NCBI GenBank assembly: GCA_902796565.1
Contig: CADBPP010000275.1
Span: 1-21,325, forward strand
From: an uncultured Eubacteriales bacterium
GTDB lineage: Bacteria; Bacillota; Clostridia; Eubacteriales; Anaerofustaceae
Length of the DNA: 21,325 bases
Reading direction: 5' to 3'
Numbering within the stretch: the first letter of the stretch is position 1; each line of letters starts with the position of its first letter. Under the pieces are notes generated by a model. That model was not told where the DNA came from and did no database searches. It saw only the letters and a program-made list of their open reading frames with translations. Made by a program: the position numbers and the translations under genes. Below are positions 7,504 to 15,363 of the stretch, piece by piece.

Positions 7504-10500
7504 CGGATATCCTCCGCTCCTTTCTTTGTGATGATCCTGTATCCGTCCTCATCCCCGTAATGGCCGCACAGCGCCCTGTAGCCGCAGTAGGTGCAGGGAG
7601 TCCATGCCCTGGAGGAGGGCCCGCCTTCCTTCACCGGAGAGGCCGGTATCTCGCCCCTGAGGATGCCCTCGGAGAATTCCTTCGCCTTGTGGAGGCTGTG
7701 TTCCATCAGCTTTTGGAAGAAGTCTGTGTCCTGCATCTTTTCGCTGGCCTTGATGCTGCCGTCCTTCTGAGTGCTCACGGCTTCGAGGGTGCTGCCGGAA
7801 GCGTAGCCGCGATCCATCGCCTCTATCACCTCCAGGTCATTGAGGACCATGCCGTTGAGGCGGAAGTGTTCTTTCACCGCCGCCTCGACCCTGTCGAGGG
7901 CGTCCTCTTTGTCCACCTTCGTCATGGGGGGCGAGAGCCTCAGATAGAACATCCCCGCGGGTTCCCTTGTCCCGTCGGACGTCAGGGCTCTCAGATATAT
8001 GGGGAGCTGCAGGCTCAGCCCGTAATAGATCTTTGTCATGTCGAAGGATGTGGAGCCGGTCTTGTAGTCGATGATCCTGACGTACTCCCTTCCTCCGATG
8101 GTGCAGGTATCGATGCGGTCGATCTTCCCTCTCAAAAGGACCCTTCCTTCGGAGGTGTCTATGAGAATGGGTTCGAGTTTGGCATTTGAATCGAACTTCG
8201 CTTCCGAAGCGCTGAGGAGGAAATCGGAACGCTTCATCTGGGACACGATCTCCTCGATCGCTTTCGACGCGGTGCTGGTCAGCTTCTCCCTCCAGAAGGA
8301 CTCCGAGGAGAGCATCGTATATATGCTTCCCCGGTAGGAGGCCATCTCCTTCTCAGTCAGGGTCCTGGCTTCCTCCAGAAGGTCTTCCCTGTCCATTGCG
8401 GAAAGGTCGATCTCCCCCGAGAGGAGCCTTTGGGAGAAGTTCTCTATCACCGAATGCACCACGTTGCCGGTGTCCGCCGCCCCCACGGAATCGTCCTTCT
8501 GCTCCGTGAGCCTCAGCACATAGTCTCCGAAGAATGAGAAGGGGCAGGCGGCGTACCTTTCAAGAGCGCTTATCGAGGTCTCCAGGGGATCCTTCAGCAG
8601 GGCGCGGTAGGCTTCAAGATCCGTTATCACGGGTCCCTTCCTGAAGCGCTGTCCCCTGAGGGCCAGCTCCGCCAGCACGCTTTTTTCCGGGTCTTTCCTG
8701 AAGTATTCCAGGAAGCCGTCGTAGACCGCATCCTTCGAGGCGTCCCGGGCGGCTCCGCTGCCCCGGGAGCTGAGGTTCACGGAAAGGGCCGACAGGGCGC
8801 TTTTTGGGGTGCACATCATCTCCGGCAGGGAGAGCTCCATCCTGTGCTCCCCGAACATGGCGGTGAGCTTTTCATATACCGCCGAGGGCATGAGGGCCTC
8901 TCCGTCGGATACGCAGGATACGAACAGGCGCTCCTTCGGCTTTGTGAGAAGCGTGTATATCACGAAGTTCTGCTTAGCGTAGCGGTAGGAGGCTGTATTG
9001 GACAGATCCAGCCCTCCCGCGGAGAGCATGAGCTTTTCAGAGTCCGTGAAGATGGCGGGGGACGTCCCGGTATCGGGAAGAGCTCCTTCCGCCGCTCCCA
9101 GCACGAAGGAGACCCTCACCGAGTCCGGGCGGCTCCTCAATGGATCGCCGACGCTGACGCGGTCCGTGACCGAGGGTATGACCCCCACTTCCGTGTTCAT
9201 CAGGGCCTCGGTGAGCATGGCCCTGACGGTCTTTCCGTCACCGTAGTCCAGGTGACCGAAAACCGTGTAAAGCTGCTCAAATATGTTCATGAACCTGTTG
9301 TAGAGCTGGGCGTAGATGTTGGCGTTCTCGTGATCGTTCTCATCCCTGAGCTCTTCGGTCTCCTGTGCTATGCGGGAGAAGAAGCCGGAGCCTTCAAGAT
9401 ACCGGTACAGGGATACGGTGTAATCGCCTATGGTGGACGCGCCGGAAAGGCTCCGGGATGCATCCTCCGCCATGGAAGCGACCTTTATCCTTATCCTTTC
9501 CGCACTTTCGATGTCCCAGTGCTCCAGGGGATCGTCGGCGCTGAAGGGGGAGAAGAAGTCTTTCCCCGACAGACCGAAGCGCTTCACGTAATTCTCACAG
9601 GTCAGCACGCTGTCCCGTTCGTCCCCTGTGCAGAAGGCCTTGGCGAGGGCGATCATATCCTCGGCGGAAGGGTGCTCAAGGCTGCCGGAGAGGAACAGAA
9701 AGCTCCTTACGGCCGGAAGGAAGGCAATGCTCCTTCTGCTGTCCATGAAGCAGGGGATGCCGTATTCACCGAATACGTCGCGGATGTGGGAAGAGTAAAG
9801 GGAGGGGTCTGCCACCGTCACGGAGATGTCGCTGTAGCGCATCGAGGGGTCCCTTCTTATGAGGGCATTTATGCATGAGGCGGTATAGACGACCTCGTCC
9901 CGGGGAGTGTCGAACCTGGAACACATGACGCTGCCGTCATCCTGAGGGGATCTCTGCGGGAGGGCGAGGGGGTAATTCCTTTCAAGATACCTTATGCCTG
10001 CGGAGGAATCCTTCTTTTCTCCGGTCTCGGTGAGCTTCACTTCCTTTCCCGCCGCTGAGGCGCAGGATATCAGACGCTCCTTCATCAGCTCCGCGGGCAG
10101 GAAGATCTCCTCCTGTCCTGAGCAGACAGTGAAGCAGCAGCCTGCGCTGAAGCGGATGAGCTCCTCTATCAGGGCGTAATCCGCGGTGTCAAAGTCATTG
10201 AAGCCGTCGAAGAAGAAACGGCCGGCGGATACGAAGGCGGCGTCCTTCACCGCCGGGGCCGCCAGCATGCTCAGTCCGTTCGCGTCGGACGCGGTGCCTT
10301 CGCACAGCTGCCGGTATGTTTCGAAGAGCTTTCTTATGTCACCGGCCTTCGAGGCCAGAAGGGGACTGCCGCTCCTCTCTGCGGCTTCCTCAAGCTCTTC
10401 CCCACCGACTGAGCCCGCCATCATCTCCTTGAAGAGCACCCCCAGCTTCTGGGAGAAGCCCTGGGTGTGGCTCACGGAGGAGAAGGCCTCCAGATCCTTT

Positions 10501-10790
10501 GCGCAGCTGTCCACGGCATACCTGATCATCATGCTGCGGGCGGCGCTGTCCATCAGCTGCGGCATCGCTCCCGCCTCATCCAGTATCCTGCGGGAGAGCC
10601 TGGTCAGGCCGCATACCGAGATATCCGATGTGGCCGGGGTGTCCAGCATGTCGAAAAGGTTCTTCTCCGCCACGTAGGTGTACTGGTCCGGCACCACTAT
10701 GTATATTTTTCCGCTTCCCTTCAGGGAGGCTATCCTTGTGTACATCAGTTCCGTTTTCCCGGAACCCTGTCTTCCTGAAATGATCTCCAT
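7500..10790 (-). CDS. addB: AddB, nuclease and Fe-S subunit of the AddAB complex
   Basis: 1096 residues. The N-terminal Walker A GRQGSGKT (6-13) is followed by a degenerate UvrD-like helicase region. The C-terminal RecB-like nuclease has GNVVHSVIENF and IIDYKTG. The four Fe-S cysteines of Gram-positive AddB are all present: Cys749 in YAACPFSFFG, and Cys1066, Cys1069 and Cys1075 in CTYCGYRALC. AddB supplies the second nuclease for the opposite strand and, by analogy with Bacillus, Chi recognition. The ATG at 10790 is preferred because the Walker A must lie at the extreme N-terminus. It has no ribosome site, and a strong -10 box ends only 6 nt upstream, so the mRNA may be leaderless. It is the first gene of a four-gene operon. 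Confidence 0.96.
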   Translation of the reverse strand: MEIISGRQGSGKTELMYTRIASLKGSGKIYIVVPDQYTYVAEKNLFDMLDTPATSDISVCGLTRLSRRILDEAGAMPQLMDSAARSMMIRYAVDSCAKDLEAFSSVSHTQGFSQKLGVLFKEMMAGSVGGEELEEAAERSGSPLLASKAGDIRKLFETYRQLCEGTASDANGLSMLAAPAVKDAAFVSAGRFFFDGFNDFDTADYALIEELIRFSAGCCFTVCSGQEEIFLPAELMKERLISCASAAGKEVKLTETGEKKDSSAGIRYLERNYPLALPQRSPQDDGSVMCSRFDTPRDEVVYTASCINALIRRDPSMRYSDISVTVADPSLYSSHIRDVFGEYGIPCFMDSRRSIAFLPAVRSFLFLSGSLEHPSAEDMIALAKAFCTGDERDSVLTCENYVKRFGLSGKDFFSPFSADDPLEHWDIESAERIRIKVASMAEDASRSLSGASTIGDYTVSLYRYLEGSGFFSRIAQETEELRDENDHENANIYAQLYNRFMNIFEQLYTVFGHLDYGDGKTVRAMLTEALMNTEVGVIPSVTDRVSVGDPLRSRPDSVRVSFVLGAAEGALPDTGTSPAIFTDSEKLMLSAGGLDLSNTASYRYAKQNFVIYTLLTKPKERLFVSCVSDGEALMPSAVYEKLTAMFGEHRMELSLPEMMCTPKSALSALSVNLSSRGSGAARDASKDAVYDGFLEYFRKDPEKSVLAELALRGQRFRKGPVITDLEAYRALLKDPLETSISALERYAACPFSFFGDYVLRLTEQKDDSVGAADTGNVVHSVIENFSQRLLSGEIDLSAMDREDLLEEARTLTEKEMASYRGSIYTMLSSESFWREKLTSTASKAIEEIVSQMKRSDFLLSASEAKFDSNAKLEPILIDTSEGRVLLRGKIDRIDTCTIGGREYVRIIDYKTGSTSFDMTKIYYGLSLQLPIYLRALTSDGTREPAGMFYLRLSPPMTKVDKEDALDRVEAAVKEHFRLNGMVLNDLEVIEAMDRGYASGSTLEAVSTQKDGSIKASEKMQDTDFFQKLMEHSLHKAKEFSEGILRGEIPASPVKEGGPSSRAWTPCTYCGYRALCGHYGDEDGYRIITKKGAEDIR

Positions 10791-10796
10791 GCACCG

Positions 10797-10825
10797 ATTA
10801 TACCATAAGTTAATATTTAATTAAC
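10797..10825 (-). promoter_or_regulatory. Putative addB promoter, predicted to give a leaderless mRNA
   Basis: On the minus strand: GTTAAT (complement of 10820-10825), a 17-nt spacer and a perfect TATAAT (complement of 10797-10802) with an upstream TGG that makes an extended -10. The addB ATG begins 7 nt downstream of the -10 box, which is where transcription normally starts. Confidence 0.7.
10809..10825. promoter_or_regulatory. Inverted repeat over the addB -35 region, possible operator
   Basis: GTTAAT-N5-ATTAAC is a perfect 6-bp inverted repeat with an ATTTA centre. It covers the -35 box of the addB promoter and lies about 27 bp upstream of the -10 box of the divergent DUF975 gene. The local AT-richness raises the odds of a chance match. 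Confidence 0.35.
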
Positions 10826-10851
10826 CGACTCCCAATTCTATGCCTGTGTAG

Positions 10852-10857
10852 TATAAT
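10852..10857 (+). promoter_or_regulatory. Putative -10 box of the DUF975 gene
   Basis: A perfect TATAAT, 35 nt before the ATG, in the AT-rich divergent spacer. No convincing -35 box is visible at 16-18 nt. A start near 10864 would give a leader of about 29 nt containing the GGAGG ribosome site at 10884-10888. Confidence 0.55.
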
Positions 10858-10892
10858 GATTGCAGTAATAATTGTTTTCATCCGGAGGTATT

Positions 10893-11591
10893 ATGAACAA
10901 CTACACACCCCTTGACCCCGCGTGGCTCAAGAGCGACTCAAAGATGCGTACCGAAGGCAGGACCTCCTACTTTGCGATCGCGTCCCTTTTAGGCATCATT
11001 TCAATGTTCCTCAGCAGCATCACCACCCAGGAGACGGTGCTGGTCCAGGACCAGTACGTCACCGTGGCCAGGACCACGTCTTTCTCGTCACTGTTCGGGT
11101 TCGTCATCGCTCCCGTGATCACCGTGGCCATCTGCCGCTACTATCTGGCTTTCCTGCGCTACGGCGAGACATCCACGGATGTATTAAAGTCCGTCATCCC
11201 CGATTACGGAAAGATCCTCGTGGGAATGGTATGGCAGAAACTCATCGTTTTCCTTTACATGCTCATGCTCATCGTCCCCGGCATCATCAAGGCCATGGCC
11301 ACTTCGATGACGCCCTTTGTCCTGGCGGACAATCCCGATCTCGGCTTCCGAGAGGGAGTCAGGATCAGCGAGGTGCTCACCGACGGCAGGAAGATGGAGA
11401 TCTTCAGGGTCATGTTCTCCTTCATCGGTTGGCTGTTCCTGGTGGCGATAACCGCCGGTATCGCGGGATTCTTCATCATGCCCTGGTACCATACATGCAT
11501 GTGCGAGGTCTATGAGAACCTCAAGGCGGACGCCATCGCCCAGGGTAGGATCGATCCCTCCGTCTTCGAGCGCAGCAGCCTCACATACTGA
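10893..11591 (+). CDS. DUF975-family multi-pass membrane protein
   Basis: 232 residues. Hydrophobic segments lie at about 25-43, 62-83, 108-138 and 170-198. The conserved DUF975 core is easy to see: IVPGIIKAMATSMTPFVLAD (127-146), NPDL, a short polar helix, then FSFIGWLFLVAITAGIAGFF (175-194) and MPWYHTCMCEVYENL. Family function is not established; members are integral membrane proteins common in clostridia. I chose ATG 10893 with GGAGG 4 nt upstream; an in-frame TTG at 10872 is rejected for lack of a site. The gene is divergent from addB and has its own terminator, so it is probably transcribed alone. Confidence 0.88.
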   Translation: MNNYTPLDPAWLKSDSKMRTEGRTSYFAIASLLGIISMFLSSITTQETVLVQDQYVTVARTTSFSSLFGFVIAPVITVAICRYYLAFLRYGETSTDVLKSVIPDYGKILVGMVWQKLIVFLYMLMLIVPGIIKAMATSMTPFVLADNPDLGFREGVRISEVLTDGRKMEIFRVMFSFIGWLFLVAITAGIAGFFIMPWYHTCMCEVYENLKADAIAQGRIDPSVFERSSLTY

Positions 11592-11610
11592 TACGGCTTG
11601 GCTTATCCGA

Positions 11611-11646
11611 GACAGTACTTCCATTAAGTACTGTCTTTTCTTTTTG
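11611..11646 (+). terminator. Terminator of the DUF975 gene
   Basis: A perfect 10-bp stem GACAGTACTT/AAGTACTGTC (11611-11620 with 11626-11635) has a 5-nt loop. It is followed by TTTTCTTTTTG. Confidence 0.93.
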
Positions 11647-11661
11647 TTTCAGGGCCGTTTG

Positions 11662-11670
11662 TGATAAAAT
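11662..11670 (+). promoter_or_regulatory. Extended -10 promoter for the LtaS-like/murT/gatD operon
   Basis: TGATAAAAT combines the TGn extension with a 5/6 match to TATAAT. A -35 box is poor (only a T-rich run belonging to the preceding terminator), as is common for extended -10 promoters. A start near 11677 leaves a leader of about 16 nt, and the nearest ribosome-site-like GAAGG (11676-11680) would sit at its very 5' end. Confidence 0.5.
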
Positions 11671-11692
11671 ATCATGAAGGATTTTTTAAGCA

Positions 11693-14600
11693 ATGAACAA
11701 CAAGAACGATTCCGGAAAAAAGAAAGATCTCTCAGATGAATATATCAGCCGGCTGATGAAGACCATCTCCGGCGCGGTCAGCGAAAGCGGCCTGGAGCCC
11801 TACAGGGACGAGCGCAGGGAACGCTACACCTACGTGAAGAAGGAAAGGCCCGAATACTTCCTCAGACCCGCCGAGGAGAAGATCAGCTATGAAGCCGAGG
11901 AGCTGGAAGAAGCCGGCGTAAAGGAGAGCATGAAAAAGGATCCCCCGAGATCCTACAGGGTCGGCTCACGCCGCACCCAGGATCTGTCGGATATAAACGT
12001 GTACTCCCTGGAGAGCATGAAGCTTTTTCCCGTCCCCGCCGAAGCTCAGCCTGAGGCTGAGGAAGCCGTTACGGACAGCGATGCAGGGGAGCAGGCCGCA
12101 GCGGAGACGGACAGCGCGTCCGCTGTGAGCGCAGGGCTCCTGCCGGAAGTGGAGATCCCTTCAGGGGAAGACGCGGCCGGGCCTGTCCCGGAAGAGGCTG
12201 CGGAAGAGGCCGCGCCTGACGAAACGGCCGAAGAGACCGGGGAAGGAGCCCTCTCCGACATGGAGGCGGGCGAGACATCCGAAGAAGAGAAACCTGCCGA
12301 AGCGGCGGGCGAGGCTGAGGAAGAAGCCGGTGAGGCTGAAGATGGCACAGAGGCTGTTGGAGAGGATGCTCCCGAAGAGACAGCTGAAGAACCCTCCGGA
12401 GAGGATACCCCGCAGGATATGAGCGGGGAGGCTGCGGAGGATGTCCTGCCCGGAGAGGAGACCGAAGGATCCCCGGCAGAAGCGGAGGAGGCTTTGGAAC
12501 TGCAGGAAGAGGCTCCCTCTGAGGAAACGGATCCCGCCCGGGATGAGCCGGCAGCACCGGAGACCCCGGAGGAAGACCCGTATCACGAGACCGATCTCAG
12601 GGCGGAGTTCATGCCCGAGACTGAGGAGATCCCGCAGGAGACGGATGCGCCGGAGGCTCTCCCCGAGGAGAGGCAAGTCCCGGAGGAGAACGAAGTCCCG
12701 GAGGAGAACGAAATCCCGGAGGAAACAGCAGCCCCGGAGGCTGAGGAAGAAAATATACACAGAGCCGGAGAAGATACCGACAGCGGCGACGTCTTTCTTG
12801 ATGACGATACGGTGCTGGGGGATGAATTCTTCGGAGAGGACGACGGGACCGATGAGGAAGATCCCGCCGCGGAACAGCGGGAGGAGCCTGAGATGGCTCC
12901 GGCGGAAGAGCAGCCGGAGACCGAAGAGCAGCCTGAGACCGAAGAGGAGATGCCCGCTGAGACAGCGGATGAGCCCCGGCTTGCGGAGCCCGGAGAGATC
13001 ACCGGGGAGGAATATGAGCCCTGTGCCCCGGAAGAGGTATCCGGCGTCCCGGACGAAAGCCCGGACGAAAGCGGGGAGAGCGAAGAACACAGCGCGGTAA
13101 GCCCGTCCTTCGAAGCACTCCCGGTGGAGGATCACGCCGCGTACGATAATGACGAAACAGACAGAGAGGACCTGACAGAACGGCAGCAGAGCACTGAAAC
13201 GATAAAAGAAGAGGAGAACCCGGAGGCACTCCTTCCCGAGGGCGGCGCGTCAGCCGATGACAGCGGGCACCGCGGGGAGACCGGGAGCGATCCGGGAACG
13301 ATGCACTTGGCTTCACCCGTAAAGAAGAAAAATGGAAAGATACGCCGGGCTCCCGTGGGGCACCGCTCCAGGGCGGCGGGGGGATACTTTCCCTGTCTCG
13401 GGATCTTCATGTCCCTGGGCATCCTGTTCATGGACATGCTGATGAGATGCGTACTGGATATCCAGAAGGATCCCTCGAGGATCATGGATGTGAGCACTCT
13501 TTACACGATGCTGTTCGCCTTCACGGCGGGATTCCTGATGGACCTTATAGCATCCGTTCCGAAGAGCGTGAAGGGAAGGAGGATGCTTTCCAACATTCTC
13601 CTCGCCGCGCCCACCGCGCTGTACCTGCTGGAATTTTTCCTCAAGCAGACCTACGGCAACTACATGGGCGTCAGGGTCATCATGGGCAATGCCACCGCCG
13701 TGGCGGGAAGCTACAGCGGTGTGATCTGGCAGGTGATCTTCAGGGGCATCCCCATGATCATACTGTTCTGCCTTCCCATCATTCTTATGAACGTGCTGTT
13801 CACAAAGCTCGACAGGCCCGCGGGAAAGAGATCGGTCCTGATAAAGGCCGTCTGCGCTGCCGGCGCTCTTGCCCTGGGCATCGGGGCCGTGATGAGCTCC
13901 GCCACCGGAGCCGTAACGGACAGGGAGTATTTCACCTCCCGGTTCAACATAGACAAGAGCATCACCCGCTTCGGGCTGCCCATGTCGCTGACCCTTGACT
14001 GCATTTATATGGTGGGAGGCATTCCCCAGGCAAAGGAGAGCACCTATCCCGTGTATGTGCCGGCCATGGCCGTCGAGGGCTACGTCAACATGGTGGACAT
14101 CGACTTTGACGCCATAACGGCGTCCCACGACTACTGGCCGATACCCCAGATGGACGAGTACTTCAGCTCCCTGGCCCCCACCATGAAGAATGAGTATACC
14201 GGCATGTTCGAGGGCAAGAACCTGGTGTTCATCGTCGCGGAGGCCTTTACGGGATACGTGATAGATCCCGAGCTCACTCCGACGCTGTACAAGATGGCCA
14301 ACGAGGGCTTCGTGTTCCAGAATTACTACCAGCCCAGCTGGTTCGTGAGCACATCCGACGGAGAGTACAACCTCCTGACGGGCCTTATACCGGATTTCTC
14401 CATACAGAGCATGCTGCACACCCAGGACAACAACATGTACTACACTCCCGGAAACGTGTTCAGAAGGCTCGGGTACAGGACCATGGCGTTCCACAACCAT
14501 GATTACGATTACTACGACAGGGACCTGACCCATGAGCACCTGGGATACGAGTTCTGGATGGGCATGGGCAACGGCATGGAGGAGTACGTGGAGGAGATAT

Positions 14601-15328
14601 GGCCCGAGAGCGACGAGGAGATGTTCAGGGGCACCGCCCACTACCTCACCGAATGCGACGGCCCGTTCCATGTGTACTACCTTACCGTCAGCGGCCACAC
14701 GGAGTACAACTTCGAAGGCAACTACATGGCTAAGAAGAACAGGGACTATGTCGACGGCACCGGTCTTTCGGAACAGGTATGGGCGATAAAGGCCCAGAAC
14801 CTGGAGCTGGAAAGGGGCCTTGCCTATCTCATGCAGGAGCTGGAGGCCGCCGGAAAACTGGACGATACGGTGTTCGTGATGTCCTGCGACCACTATCCCT
14901 ACGGCATGCCCGACTGGGCCTACAACGAGCTGGCGGGCAAGGAGCTGGATACCGTATTCGAGCGCTACCACAACACACTGTTCCTGTACTGTTCATCCAT
15001 GGAGGAGCCGGTGGTGGTGGATAAGTACTGTTTCGGACCGGACGTCATCCCGACGGTATACAACCTCTTCGGCATCGAGTACGATTCGCGCCTGTTCTCG
15101 GGAAGGGACATACTCTCCGATTCCGACGGGCTGGTGATCTTCAACAATTACAGCTGGATCACATCCATGGGACGCTACAACGCCAACAGCGGGGTCTTTT
15201 ATCCCGCCGAGGGGGTACAGATCCCGGACGGTTACTCCGATACCGTATCCAGGGTGGTGGCGGACAGGATAAAATACGCCAAGTACATACTGAATTACGA
15301 CTACTATGATCTGGTCTTCGGCCGGTGA
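11693..15328 (+). CDS. ltaS: LtaS-like polyglycerolphosphate synthase/sulfatase-fold membrane enzyme with giant acidic N-terminal region
   Basis: 1211 residues, about twice the usual LtaS length of about 650. Residues 1-110 are mixed. Residues of about 115-540 form a low-complexity Glu/Asp/Ala/Pro/Gly region (40 acidic and one Arg in 201-300). A basic patch PVKKKNGKIRR (542-552) precedes five membrane segments (about 566-588, 602-620, 631-649, 678-702, 716-734). The extracellular sulfatase-fold domain follows (840-1211). Expected catalytic residues are present: Glu850 (VAEAF), Thr887 in the STSDGEY block, His1002 (SGHTEY) and Asp1066-His1067 (SCDHYPYG). LtaS uses phosphatidylglycerol to build lipoteichoic acid outside the membrane. 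The substrate here is inferred. It heads an operon with murT and the gatD-like gene. The catalytic half looks normal; the extension is what is odd. Confidence 0.85.
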   Translation: MNNKNDSGKKKDLSDEYISRLMKTISGAVSESGLEPYRDERRERYTYVKKERPEYFLRPAEEKISYEAEELEEAGVKESMKKDPPRSYRVGSRRTQDLSDINVYSLESMKLFPVPAEAQPEAEEAVTDSDAGEQAAAETDSASAVSAGLLPEVEIPSGEDAAGPVPEEAAEEAAPDETAEETGEGALSDMEAGETSEEEKPAEAAGEAEEEAGEAEDGTEAVGEDAPEETAEEPSGEDTPQDMSGEAAEDVLPGEETEGSPAEAEEALELQEEAPSEETDPARDEPAAPETPEEDPYHETDLRAEFMPETEEIPQETDAPEALPEERQVPEENEVPEENEIPEETAAPEAEEENIHRAGEDTDSGDVFLDDDTVLGDEFFGEDDGTDEEDPAAEQREEPEMAPAEEQPETEEQPETEEEMPAETADEPRLAEPGEITGEEYEPCAPEEVSGVPDESPDESGESEEHSAVSPSFEALPVEDHAAYDNDETDREDLTERQQSTETIKEEENPEALLPEGGASADDSGHRGETGSDPGTMHLASPVKKKNGKIRRAPVGHRSRAAGGYFPCLGIFMSLGILFMDMLMRCVLDIQKDPSRIMDVSTLYTMLFAFTAGFLMDLIASVPKSVKGRRMLSNILLAAPTALYLLEFFLKQTYGNYMGVRVIMGNATAVAGSYSGVIWQVIFRGIPMIILFCLPIILMNVLFTKLDRPAGKRSVLIKAVCAAGALALGIGAVMSSATGAVTDREYFTSRFNIDKSITRFGLPMSLTLDCIYMVGGIPQAKESTYPVYVPAMAVEGYVNMVDIDFDAITASHDYWPIPQMDEYFSSLAPTMKNEYTGMFEGKNLVFIVAEAFTGYVIDPELTPTLYKMANEGFVFQNYYQPSWFVSTSDGEYNLLTGLIPDFSIQSMLHTQDNNMYYTPGNVFRRLGYRTMAFHNHDYDYYDRDLTHEHLGYEFWMGMGNGMEEYVEEIWPESDEEMFRGTAHYLTECDGPFHVYYLTVSGHTEYNFEGNYMAKKNRDYVDGTGLSEQVWAIKAQNLELERGLAYLMQELEAAGKLDDTVFVMSCDHYPYGMPDWAYNELAGKELDTVFERYHNTLFLYCSSMEEPVVVDKYCFGPDVIPTVYNLFGIEYDSRLFSGRDILSDSDGLVIFNNYSWITSMGRYNANSGVFYPAEGVQIPDGYSDTVSRVVADRIKYAKYILNYDYYDLVFGR
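12675..12728 (+). repeat. 18-bp tandem repeat, three copies, in the acidic region
   Basis: The unit AAGTCCCGGAGGAGAACG occurs at 12675-12692, exactly again at 12693-12710, and as a diverged third copy at 12711-12728. It encodes VPEENE-type hexapeptides. Confidence 0.85.
12905..12947 (+). repeat. Second 18-bp tandem repeat in the acidic region
   Basis: GAAGAGCAGCCGGAGACC (12905-12922) is repeated at 12923-12940 with one difference (CCG to CCT), followed by a partial third copy. It encodes EEQPET hexapeptides. Like the array 230 bp upstream it has an 18-bp period but a different unit. Confidence 0.8.
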
Positions 15329-15363
15329 GAACCGGACCCGAATCGACCGAGCGGAGAAGCAAA

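Noticed and set aside
12161..13135. Long open frames on the minus strand (up to 324 codons) opposite the acidic region, plus a 219-codon plus-strand frame
   Set aside because: They are explained by the GC-rich, stop-poor, low-complexity Glu/Ala/Pro coding. Their translations are Arg/Leu/Ser-rich without domains, and no ribosome sites were seen.
13313..14971. 552-codon minus-strand frame opposite the catalytic half of the LtaS-like gene
   Set aside because: It is a His/Val/Gly-rich shadow of a gene with clear family motifs in the plus strand, and shows no motif of its own.
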